From contig NZ_JASSYX010000001.1 in NCBI RefSeq assembly GCF_030244015.1, forward strand, positions 1,302,001 through 1,366,000: a stretch of 64,000 nucleotides of DNA, written 5' to 3'. Origin of the DNA: Pedobacter ginsengisoli (GTDB taxonomy: Bacteria > Bacteroidota > Bacteroidia > Sphingobacteriales > Sphingobacteriaceae). The notes below the pieces were generated by a model. It searched no databases. It had not been told where the DNA came from and was given only the letters and a program-made list of their open reading frames with translations. Position 1 is the first letter of the stretch; each line of letters starts with the position of its first letter. The translations under genes and the position numbers were made by a program. Of the stretch, positions 19,098 through 26,794 are shown piece after piece.

Positions 19098-20948
19098 ATG
19101 AAATACCTGCTGATCCCGTGTCTCTGTCTTTGCCTTTTATTTCCGAAACCCTCTATTGCCCAGGATAAATTAATTCCTGCGTCAAAAGAAACTATCGAAG
19201 GTGTGATCGGACAGAGGCTGATGAGCTCCTACAACAACCGCATACTGACACAGGATGCAGAGTATCTGATCGAGCCCTTTAAACATAGAAATGAAACTAA
19301 CCTGTGGCAGAGCGAGTTTTGGGGCAAATGGTTTACCTCAGCGGTACTTGCTTACAAATATCACCCTACAGCAGAACTTAAAAAGAAACTGGACGATGCA
19401 GTAACTGGATTGATTGCTACGCAAACTGAAGACGGATATATCGGAAACTATAAAAAGGAAAACCGCCTCCAGCAATGGGACATCTGGGGCCGTAAGTACT
19501 GTATGCTTGGCTTACTCGATTATTACAAACTCACCGGTGATAAAAAAAGTCTGAAAGCTGCAAAGGGAGTGGCCGATAATCTGATGGATGACCTGGAAAA
19601 GGCCGGTGGCATTATTGTCACGAAGGGGAATTACAGGGGCATGGCGGCATCGTCGGTATTGGAACCTGTTTGCCTGCTTTATAAAGCTACAAAAAATAAA
19701 AAGTACCTGGATTTTGCTGAAGAAATCGTCAGGCAGTGGGAGAGCCCGCAGGGCCCGCATCTGATCAGCAATGCTGGTGTGGATGTTGCCAAACGCTTTC
19801 CTAAACCAGTAAACTGGTACTCTCCGGAGCAGGGCCAAAAGGCTTACGAGATGATGTCCTGCTATGAAGGTCTGCTGGAACTGTACCGGCTGACGGCAAA
19901 GCCGGAATACAAAACTGCGGTGGAAAAGACCTGGCAGAACATTTACGATACCGAAATAAATATTGCCGGATCGGGAGCTTCAACTGAAATGTGGTTCGGT
20001 GGCAGACCTTTGCAGACCGGGCCGATTCACCACTACCAGGAAACCTGTGTTACGGTGACCTGGATCAAGTTGGGCCAGCAGCTGCTCAGGTTGACCGGTG
20101 ACTCAAAGTATGCTGATGCAGTAGAAACAAGCTACTATAATGCCTTACTTGGCTCAATGAGCACCGATGGCAGGCAATGGGCAAAGTATACGCCGCTGAC
20201 TGGTCATCGCTTGCCTGGTAGCGGACAATGTGGAATGAACATCAATTGCTGTGAGGCGAGCGGTCCGCGGGGCTTGTTTAATTTTCCCGCTCATGTAGTC
20301 ATGAAATCTAAGGACGGCCTGTTTGTAAATTACTTTGCGGAGGGCCGGTACCAGCTGGCTACACCAGCCGGAAATCCGGTAACGCTGATACAGCAAACTG
20401 CTTATCCGGAGGATGGAACCATAAAACTGGTGCTGAATTTAAATAAGGAAGAAGATTTTACGCTTAGACTGCGCATACCTGCCTGGAGCGGGAAAAATAC
20501 AGTTATGGTAAACGGAATTCGTGTTGAAGGAATTAAAGAAGGTACTTATGCGGCCATTACCAGGAAATGGAAAAGCGGAGATGAGGTCAGTATCACGCTG
20601 GATATGCGCGGACGTGTCTTGTACCTGGGTGAGCGGCCAAGGTATGCGGCCATCATGCGCGGACCGATTCTGCTGGCCCGTGATGAATCGTTGCCGGGAA
20701 CGAGTATGGGTGCTTTTGTTGGTGTCAGCACAAATACCGGTTACGTGGATTTGATCCCGGTGGCCCATGATGCTAAAGATACCTGGATGCAGTTCAGGTT
20801 TAGGTTTGCACCGGAGTCTTATACTGAGGCTGGTGGGGTTCCTGTCACCATTGACCTTTGTGATTATGCTTCGGCAGGCAACGGGCCAAAAGCAGGGTCT
20901 TTTATTTCCTGGCTACCACAGATCACGGATCCGCGGAAAGCCAACTGA
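19098..20948 (+). CDS. GH127 family glycosidase (beta-L-arabinofuranosidase-like)
   Basis: 616 residues with a signal peptide (about 1-21), then the (alpha/alpha)6 barrel of the DUF1680/GH127 family. The zinc-thiolate active site is visible: Glu315 and Cys317 in ETCVTVTW, and Cys384-Cys385 in NCCEASGPRG; in the characterised Bifidobacterium enzyme the equivalent Glu and three Cys bind zinc, and the first Cys of the pair is the nucleophile. It should remove terminal beta-L-arabinofuranose (or a similar sugar) in the periplasm or outside. First of three glycosidase genes in tandem (153 bp to the next). Confidence 0.9.
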   Translation: MKYLLIPCLCLCLLFPKPSIAQDKLIPASKETIEGVIGQRLMSSYNNRILTQDAEYLIEPFKHRNETNLWQSEFWGKWFTSAVLAYKYHPTAELKKKLDDAVTGLIATQTEDGYIGNYKKENRLQQWDIWGRKYCMLGLLDYYKLTGDKKSLKAAKGVADNLMDDLEKAGGIIVTKGNYRGMAASSVLEPVCLLYKATKNKKYLDFAEEIVRQWESPQGPHLISNAGVDVAKRFPKPVNWYSPEQGQKAYEMMSCYEGLLELYRLTAKPEYKTAVEKTWQNIYDTEINIAGSGASTEMWFGGRPLQTGPIHHYQETCVTVTWIKLGQQLLRLTGDSKYADAVETSYYNALLGSMSTDGRQWAKYTPLTGHRLPGSGQCGMNINCCEASGPRGLFNFPAHVVMKSKDGLFVNYFAEGRYQLATPAGNPVTLIQQTAYPEDGTIKLVLNLNKEEDFTLRLRIPAWSGKNTVMVNGIRVEGIKEGTYAAITRKWKSGDEVSITLDMRGRVLYLGERPRYAAIMRGPILLARDESLPGTSMGAFVGVSTNTGYVDLIPVAHDAKDTWMQFRFRFAPESYTEAGGVPVTIDLCDYASAGNGPKAGSFISWLPQITDPRKAN

Positions 20949-21101
20949 CAGATCCGGATAGGGTCAAAACTCAGGAATGAACCATTATGATCTTTTATAC
21001 GAGAGATGATTAAGAACACCATAGCTTCATCACTCCAAAAAACAATCGGAGAAGCAAGCATAAATATTCAACACTATGAAGCCATAAATAATTATTAACA
21101 G

Positions 21102-22751
21102 ATGAAAGACTTAAAAATCATTGCCCTGGTCTGCTGTTTGATGTTTCCGTTTTTATTAAAAGCGCAGGATTTTTATAGTGTGGAGCAACGCAAGAGCTGG
21201 CTGGGCAAAGCAGAAATGAACAAGCCCCAGCTGGTGGAACAGGAGAAAAAACCAATTGGACTGGTAAAGCTCGTTGCGGATCAAAATGCCTTTCAAGGCT
21301 GGAAAGCGGTACCATCGGGTACGGTAGAAAGTCTTTACGGACAGTCCTTTAAAAAACAGTCGGGTGTGGTTGTTGATTTTGGGGAGCATCTGACGGGCTA
21401 TTATACTTTTACCATCAGGGCGAGTCGTAATTTTCCGGATGCGCCGCTCAGGTTCAAACTGACCTTCGGAGAGGTTCCTGCAGAGCTGGCAACGCCTTTT
21501 GATCCGTATCCAGGTGGTTTGAGCAGGGCATGGCTGCAGGACGAAACTGTTACAGTTATTGATCTGCCGGCTACGGTGACCATTCCCAGGAGGGTGGCCT
21601 TCAGGTATCTCAAGATGGAGCTGCTGGGGAGTTCCAATGGCTTTGATTTTAAGATAACCGACATGAAATTTAAAGCGCAGAGCAGTGTTTCCAATGCACC
21701 TGCGGCTTTAGCGGCTGCAACAAGCCCGCTGATTGCAAAGATTGATGCTGTAGGATTGTCTACGCTGAAAGAATGTATGCAGACTGTTTATGAAGACGGA
21801 CCTAAGCGGGACAGGAGGCTGTGGATCGGCGATCTTTACCTGGAGTCCATAGCCAATACTTATTCTTTTAAAAATCACCAGCTCACTAAAAGATGCCTGT
21901 ACATACTTGCGGGCCTTGCGCAAAAGGATGGCTTCCTTCATGCCAGTACTTTTGAGACTCCTGACCTGCATGCGCAGGAGGGACAGGCCTTTCTCTTTGA
22001 ATATTCTCTTTTGTACAATGCTGCCCTGAAGGAGTATCTGCTGGCAACAGGGGACAAAGAAACGGCGCTTGACCTTTGGCCGGTGGCAAAAAAACAATTG
22101 GAAAACATCAGCAGGCATTTGGATGCGAAGGGACTGTTTAATCCTGGCGGAGCAGGGCAACAGGGTTGGTGGTTATTTGTAGACTGGAGAGATGGTCTGG
22201 ATAAGCAGGCTTCTTTACAGGGCATTATGATCTTTGCCATGAAGGAGACTTTAGCGCTTGCCAGACAATTGGGTAAAGAGAACGAGGTTGCTGAACTTCC
22301 TGCGCTGATCTCGAAGATGACTAAGGCTGCAAGGACATCTTTATATGATAAAAATACCGGATTGTTTACCAGTGGACCGGACAAGCAGATCTCCTTGGCG
22401 TCGCAATCCTGGATGGTACTGGGTGAGGTGGCGAACAAAGCGGAAGCACAAAGGGCTATGAAAGCGATTGCTGTTCATAAAACCGCTGTGAGGCCGGGTA
22501 CACCATATCTGACGCACTATTATGTGGCGGCCCTGATCAAGTCAGGAATGGCAAAGGAAGCAAAGGATTTGATGGAAACCTATTGGGGAGGGATGGTCAA
22601 TAAGGGGGCTGATACATTCTGGGAAGCTTATGATCCGAACAATGATAAACTGTCGCCTTATAACTTCTTTCCCATCAACAGCTATTGTCATGCCTGGAGC
22701 TGTACGCCGGTTTATTTTATCAGAAAATATCCGGAAATCTTCCAGAAATAA
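21102..22751 (+). CDS. GH78-like six-hairpin glycosidase (alpha-L-rhamnosidase family)
   Basis: 549 residues with a signal peptide ending LLKAQ (about 22). Residues about 85-195 form a beta-sandwich (VVVDFGEHLTGYYTF), and the remainder is an (alpha/alpha)6 barrel. The motif EDGPKRDRRLWIGD (231-244) corresponds to the D-x-P-x-R-D-E-R-x-G-W-x-G-D signature of GH78 rhamnosidases, but the E is R and the G is L, so catalytic residues may differ; WWLFVDWRDG (about 352) is another barrel block. At 549 residues it is shorter than classic GH78 proteins. Probably cleaves rhamnose or a related sugar together with its two neighbours. Confidence 0.82.
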   Translation: MKDLKIIALVCCLMFPFLLKAQDFYSVEQRKSWLGKAEMNKPQLVEQEKKPIGLVKLVADQNAFQGWKAVPSGTVESLYGQSFKKQSGVVVDFGEHLTGYYTFTIRASRNFPDAPLRFKLTFGEVPAELATPFDPYPGGLSRAWLQDETVTVIDLPATVTIPRRVAFRYLKMELLGSSNGFDFKITDMKFKAQSSVSNAPAALAAATSPLIAKIDAVGLSTLKECMQTVYEDGPKRDRRLWIGDLYLESIANTYSFKNHQLTKRCLYILAGLAQKDGFLHASTFETPDLHAQEGQAFLFEYSLLYNAALKEYLLATGDKETALDLWPVAKKQLENISRHLDAKGLFNPGGAGQQGWWLFVDWRDGLDKQASLQGIMIFAMKETLALARQLGKENEVAELPALISKMTKAARTSLYDKNTGLFTSGPDKQISLASQSWMVLGEVANKAEAQRAMKAIAVHKTAVRPGTPYLTHYYVAALIKSGMAKEAKDLMETYWGGMVNKGADTFWEAYDPNNDKLSPYNFFPINSYCHAWSCTPVYFIRKYPEIFQK

Positions 22752-22886
22752 TTCCTGATCGGACTGAAATGGTATTTTATTTGAAACTTAATCCGCCAAT
22801 TAGTGAAATATTAATCTTTTTTTAATCTTCAAAGCTTTCTTTGGCAACAGCGATCTATTTGAGGACAGTAGCGTACAAGCACAAAC

Positions 22887-24170
22887 ATGCACACACAAAT
22901 GAAATTTAAACGGTTATTTATTCTGGCATTGCTGCTGCTTTTTGTAAGCACTGCCTATGCACAAAGTAAACACAGTAAAACATCCAGGTTCAAAAGTTAT
23001 AAGGGCCTGATCATGGCTGGGTACCAGGGTTGGCACAATGCGGCGGAGGATGGAGCGGGAAGGGGTTGGTATCATTACCAGTCGAGGGGCAAATTTGAAC
23101 CCGGAAGTACTAATGTAGACCTCTGGCCTGAGGTAAGTGAGCAGAAAAAGGTATACAAAACGGCTTTTGTGCATGCAGACGGAAGCCCTGCTTACCTGAC
23201 CAGTGCCCATGATGCATCAACTGTAGAAACCCATTTCAGATGGATGAAAGAATATGGTCTGGACGGTGTGTTTATGCAGCGTTTTGTAGCAGAGATCAGG
23301 GGCAGGTCTGGCCGTAACCACTTCAATACAGTATTGGATAATGCCTTAAAATCGTCGCAAAAATATGGCCGTGCTGTATCTGTAATGTACGACCTCTCAG
23401 GAATGCGTGACAGTATTGATGTTCCGGTACTGATTAGCGACTGGAAGAACCTGGTAGATAGCATGAAGATTACCAGCAGGGGCAATAATCAGACTTACCT
23501 TTATCACAATGGAAAACCTTTGGTTGTAATCTGGGGTGTAGGTTTTAACGACAAACGGAAGTATACTTTAAAAGATGTAGACAAGATTGTTGATTTTTTA
23601 AAGAATGATCCGGTTTACGGGGGATGCTCGGTAATGCTGGGTGTACCGACCTACTGGCGTGAGTTTGGAAATGATACAGAAAAGAATCCTTTGCTGCATG
23701 AAATTATCAGAAAGGCAGACATTGTGCATCCCTGGACGGTTGGCAGATATGGTAACGAAATGGCTTACAGTAAGTATGCTGAGGTGCAAAAAGGAGATGT
23801 GTTGTGGTGCAAACAGAATAAGCTGGATTATGTAGGTGTGGTGTTTCCCGGATTTAGCTGGCACAATATGAACCCAGGAGCTCTTTCTAATCAGATTCCC
23901 AGAAACAGGGGCAAGTTTTTCTGGAAGCAATTGTCTGCAGCTATCCAAAATGGTACGGAGATGCTTTATGTAGCTATGTTTGATGAGATAGACGAGGGTA
24001 CGGCTATTTTTAAAATTTCTAAAAATCCTCCTGTAGGGGCCAGTACTTTTGTGACTTTTGAAGACGATATTCCTTCTGACTATTATTTGTACCTCACGGG
24101 TTATGCAGGAAAAATGCTAAGAAAGCAGGTTCCGTTCAGGTCAGACGTGCCTCCTCCTGTAAAAAAATAA
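22887..24170 (+). CDS. GH71/GH99-like glycoside hydrolase
   Basis: 427 residues with a signal peptide ending AYAQ. An alternative ATG twelve bases downstream (22899) would give nearly the same signal. The core has MAGYQGWHNAAEDGAGRGWY, THFRWMKEYGLDGVFMQRF, the VMYDLSGM strand and MLYVAMFDEIDEGTAIFK, which are the blocks of the GH71/99-like (beta/alpha)8 family; the acidic DEIDEG is a likely active-site segment. GH99 members are endo-alpha-mannosidases or mannanases, and related Bacteroidota proteins act on xylose-containing glycans, so the substrate is open. Third gene of the glycosidase run. Confidence 0.85.
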   Translation: MHTQMKFKRLFILALLLLFVSTAYAQSKHSKTSRFKSYKGLIMAGYQGWHNAAEDGAGRGWYHYQSRGKFEPGSTNVDLWPEVSEQKKVYKTAFVHADGSPAYLTSAHDASTVETHFRWMKEYGLDGVFMQRFVAEIRGRSGRNHFNTVLDNALKSSQKYGRAVSVMYDLSGMRDSIDVPVLISDWKNLVDSMKITSRGNNQTYLYHNGKPLVVIWGVGFNDKRKYTLKDVDKIVDFLKNDPVYGGCSVMLGVPTYWREFGNDTEKNPLLHEIIRKADIVHPWTVGRYGNEMAYSKYAEVQKGDVLWCKQNKLDYVGVVFPGFSWHNMNPGALSNQIPRNRGKFFWKQLSAAIQNGTEMLYVAMFDEIDEGTAIFKISKNPPVGASTFVTFEDDIPSDYYLYLTGYAGKMLRKQVPFRSDVPPPVKK

Positions 24171-24273
24171 ACAGCATCAGCTTAAAGTAAGAATTTTGCC
24201 ATTTATTGTAATATAGTATAATGCTGACAATGTTTAGCACGCAACATAATACATTGCATGCAAATTTTAAGCT

Positions 24274-24840
24274 ATGAATTTCTCTGAATACCAGCAATAC
24301 TTTCAGTCGATCATTGAAAGCCCTGATCCTTCAGCACCTTACGACAACCCTGCCTATTTTGACTACGCCAAACTCAACTGGTCGAGAATGAATCGCTGGC
24401 TGAAGGTGGGGACTTTATCTGACGAAATTAAAGAGACGCTTTCTAAAATTGATACTGCACAGCATTGGGTGGTGATCACAGAGCCCTGGTGCGGGGATGC
24501 TGCTCATATCGTGCCTTTTTTCCAGCTGATCACGCTTTGGAACCCCCTGATTGAGATTGATTATCAGCTGAGGGACTCTGAGCCGTTTTTGATCAATGAT
24601 TACCTGACTGGACAAAGTAAGTCCATTCCTAAACTGGTGATCAGGAATGAAAAGGATCAGGATCTGGCCGTATGGGGTCCCAGACCTGCAGAATGCCAGC
24701 TTTTATATAAGAGACTCATGGCAGAACAGGCTGATTTTGAAACAACGAAAACTGAACTGCAGAAATGGTACAATCATGATAAAGGGAAAATGATCCTGGA
24801 AGAGCTGAACACGCTTTTGCATGAGATTTCGGTCAAGTGA
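24274..24840 (+). CDS. Thioredoxin-fold protein with single active-site cysteine
   Basis: 188 residues, cytoplasmic, of the PF14595-like thioredoxin family. The active-site loop is EPWCGDAAHIVP, so the second Cys of CxxC is replaced by Ala, and the cis-Pro loop SIPKLVIRNEKD is present. Such proteins cannot do classical dithiol exchange; monothiol chemistry or a chaperone role is more likely. The start ATG at 24274 is the first in frame. Single gene between the glycosidase cluster and the GyrI-like gene. Confidence 0.88.
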   Translation: MNFSEYQQYFQSIIESPDPSAPYDNPAYFDYAKLNWSRMNRWLKVGTLSDEIKETLSKIDTAQHWVVITEPWCGDAAHIVPFFQLITLWNPLIEIDYQLRDSEPFLINDYLTGQSKSIPKLVIRNEKDQDLAVWGPRPAECQLLYKRLMAEQADFETTKTELQKWYNHDKGKMILEELNTLLHEISVK

Positions 24841-24876
24841 AACCTGACGTAATCCGCCTCGCAATTTGTCATTTTT

Positions 24877-24913
24877 ATACCTCATCAGGTATGGGCATTA
24901 AGGTTTAGATTTG
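24877..24913 (+). promoter_or_regulatory. Promoter with inverted-repeat candidate operator
   Basis: TAGATTTG (24906-24913) matches TAnnTTTG, 29 bp before the ATG at 24943. Just upstream ATACCT-CATC-AGGTAT (24877-24892) is a perfect 6 bp inverted repeat with a 4 nt spacer, where the -33 contact would be. It could be an operator for a regulator of the GyrI-like gene. Confidence 0.4.
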
Positions 24914-24942
24914 AATAAAATTTAACTTTAACCACTATTATT

Positions 24943-25350
24943 ATGGAGATCATCACGATAGACAATGATATCAAAGCGATGTATGTTACAGCTTCTTCGT
25001 TCCCTGACGGAGTGCTGGCTGCTCATCAAACACTTCACGCGTTGATCCCTTATTCTGAAAGCAGAAGGTATTTTGGCTTGTCAAGACCGGAAAATAATGG
25101 TGGCATCGTTTACAGAGCTGCGGCAGAAGAATTAAACGACGGAGAAGCCGGACAACTGAAGCTGGAGACCATTACAATAGAAAAAGGACGTTATGTGAGC
25201 CTGCTGATTAAAGATTTTATGAAGGATGTCGCCGGTATTGAAAAGGCTTTTAACCAGTTGCTTACATATCCTGGCCTTGATCCGCAGGGTTATTGTGTGG
25301 AGCTTTACCTGAGCCAGAAGGATGTGCAGTGCATGATCAGGCTTGCCTGA
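24943..25350 (+). CDS. GyrI-like / effector-binding-like domain protein
   Basis: 135 residues, soluble. The layout (IITIDNDIKAMYVTASSFPD, then RYFGLSRPENNGGIVYRAAA, and LETITIEKGRYVSLLIKDF) resembles the GyrI-like small-molecule-binding fold found at the ends of AraC regulators and as free-standing proteins. There is no DNA-binding domain. A candidate promoter with an inverted repeat lies in front of it. The assignment is moderate; the ligand is unknown. Confidence 0.6.
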   Translation: MEIITIDNDIKAMYVTASSFPDGVLAAHQTLHALIPYSESRRYFGLSRPENNGGIVYRAAAEELNDGEAGQLKLETITIEKGRYVSLLIKDFMKDVAGIEKAFNQLLTYPGLDPQGYCVELYLSQKDVQCMIRLA

Positions 25351-25440
25351 GCCCATGCTTGTTCTTTTTATTTCAGAAATTGGAATGGCAAAATTGTCAA
25401 TAAAAATGTAGATTGGTGCTTTAACCAAATATTAGATAGC

Positions 25441-26118
25441 ATGTCTGAAATAAAGGATGAAACGCAGCTCATGGAAATTGCTAAACAGCTGAACTGTCCA
25501 AGCGGCGAATATGGGATTTTGACCGCTCAAAATATGGCTATGCACAATCATAACATGATATCGGAAGCCATTCTTGTTCTGGGCCTGACAGATGATCAGC
25601 GGGTTTTGGAAATTGGTCCCGGTGGGGGAGATCATGTGCCCAAGGTGTTTAAACAGGCAAAAGGCCTGAAATATTATGGTGTGGATATTTCTGAGCTGAT
25701 GGTCCTGGAATCTATAAAAGCGAACCAGAAAATGGTAAATTCCGGACAGGCCACTTTTACACTGGCAAATGGCAAAACGCTTGCTTTTTTCAATGAGTTT
25801 TTTGATTGTGCGTTTACTGTGAACACCATTTACTTCTGGAATGAGCCGAAGGCGTACGCGCAGGAGATCATGCGCGTGTTAAAGCCCGGTGGACTTTTTA
25901 CTGTCGCCTTTGCGCCCAAGGACTTTATGGAAAAGCTGCCCTTTACCAAGTATACATTTAAGCTGTATAGTCTTGAAGAGGCACGCGCTCTTTTTGTTTC
26001 AGCCGGATTTGCTATAATCAATTCTGACAGCCATCAGGAAACCATTACCAGCAATGCTGGTCAGATTATTGACCGGGAGTTCATTATTCTGACCCTTCGG
26101 AAACCTTTGGATGAATAG
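25441..26118 (+). CDS. Class I SAM-dependent methyltransferase
   Basis: 225 residues. SAM motif I is VLEIGPGGGDHVPK (about 57-70), followed by YYGVDISELMV (acidic loop), FTLANGKTLAF, FDCAFTVNTIYFW and IMRVLKPGGLFTVAF, the standard order of the Methyltransf_11 fold. The N-terminal 40 residues are helical and resemble those of small-molecule methyltransferases (QLNCPSGEYG). The substrate cannot be told. It converges on ppnP. Confidence 0.9.
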   Translation: MSEIKDETQLMEIAKQLNCPSGEYGILTAQNMAMHNHNMISEAILVLGLTDDQRVLEIGPGGGDHVPKVFKQAKGLKYYGVDISELMVLESIKANQKMVNSGQATFTLANGKTLAFFNEFFDCAFTVNTIYFWNEPKAYAQEIMRVLKPGGLFTVAFAPKDFMEKLPFTKYTFKLYSLEEARALFVSAGFAIINSDSHQETITSNAGQIIDREFIILTLRKPLDE

Positions 26119-26150
26119 TGCCGGCAAAAATTTTGAAAAAAGATACGGGA

Positions 26151-26462
26151 TTACCCGTAATAACAGATGTATGCTGCATCAGCATCACAGGTTACTTCAA
26201 AGCTTGATCCTGCCGGCACATTAAATTCTTCGCCCGGTTTATAGCTGATAAAGCTGCCCTCAGCCTGTGTTACTTTTAAAATGCCGGATACTACCATCAT
26301 TCGCTCCGGAGAAGAAGCGGAAAATGTATAGGTTCCGGGTCTCATCACGCCTACAGTTGCCTTGCCTTTTTCAGTATTTAGGCCAAGGCTTTGTACTCTG
26401 CCTTCAAAATATACATTGTGGGAAATCTGCTCGGTTGCTGCAGCATTGTTGGTATTGCTCAT
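26151..26462 (-). CDS. ppnP: Pyrimidine/purine nucleoside phosphorylase PpnP
   Basis: 103 residues, cupin fold. The stretch NVYFEGRVQSLGLN, VGVMRPGTYTFSASSPERMM, FISYKPGEEFNVPAGSSFEV and the end AAYICYYG are the conserved blocks of the YaiE/DUF1255 family, shown in E. coli to phosphorolyse many nucleosides to base and ribose-1-phosphate. It carries about 10 extra polar residues at the N-terminus. It is the last gene of a minus-strand run with the 82-residue gene and the molybdenum hydroxylase. Confidence 0.93.
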   Translation of the reverse strand: MSNTNNAAATEQISHNVYFEGRVQSLGLNTEKGKATVGVMRPGTYTFSASSPERMMVVSGILKVTQAEGSFISYKPGEEFNVPAGSSFEVTCDADAAYICYYG

Positions 26463-26496
26463 AATGGTAATAATGGACCGGGTTTGATAGGGTAGT

Positions 26497-26745
26497 TTAT
26501 TTTTTCTTTTGGTTTTCCAGGTAAGTGTTTAAAAGGCTCAGCAGATAAAGGTCAGGTTTAGGCATGGTAACGACCGTTCCTGGTAATTTATCCTGCGATT
26601 GTTTGAGGTAGTTTGCTTTGATCTTGCCCCAGTCTTTGGAATAAAGCTGGATAAATGTGTCAATAAACTCTTTGTTGGTGTAATCTTCTGGAAGTCTACC
26701 TAACACAACCTGGATCTTTTCTTCTTTTTTATGCAATACTGCCAT
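26497..26745 (-). CDS. Conserved-looking small hypothetical protein
   Basis: 82 residues, basic and helical, no signal peptide. The sequence (IQVVLGRLPEDYTNKEFIDT, FIQLYSKDWGKIKANYLKQ, PKPDLYLLSLLNTYLENQKK) looks like a real folded protein but I do not recognise it. It lies 49 bp after the molybdenum-subunit gene and 34 bp before ppnP on the same strand, so the four genes may form one transcript. Confidence 0.6.
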   Translation of the reverse strand: MAVLHKKEEKIQVVLGRLPEDYTNKEFIDTFIQLYSKDWGKIKANYLKQSQDKLPGTVVTMPKPDLYLLSLLNTYLENQKKK

Positions 26746-26794
26746 GAGGAATTTTAATGTTTTCCAAAGCTACAAACAAATTTGAGTATATCTC

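Noticed and set aside
21938..22438. 166-codon minus-strand frame
   Set aside because: Antisense to the GH78-like gene.
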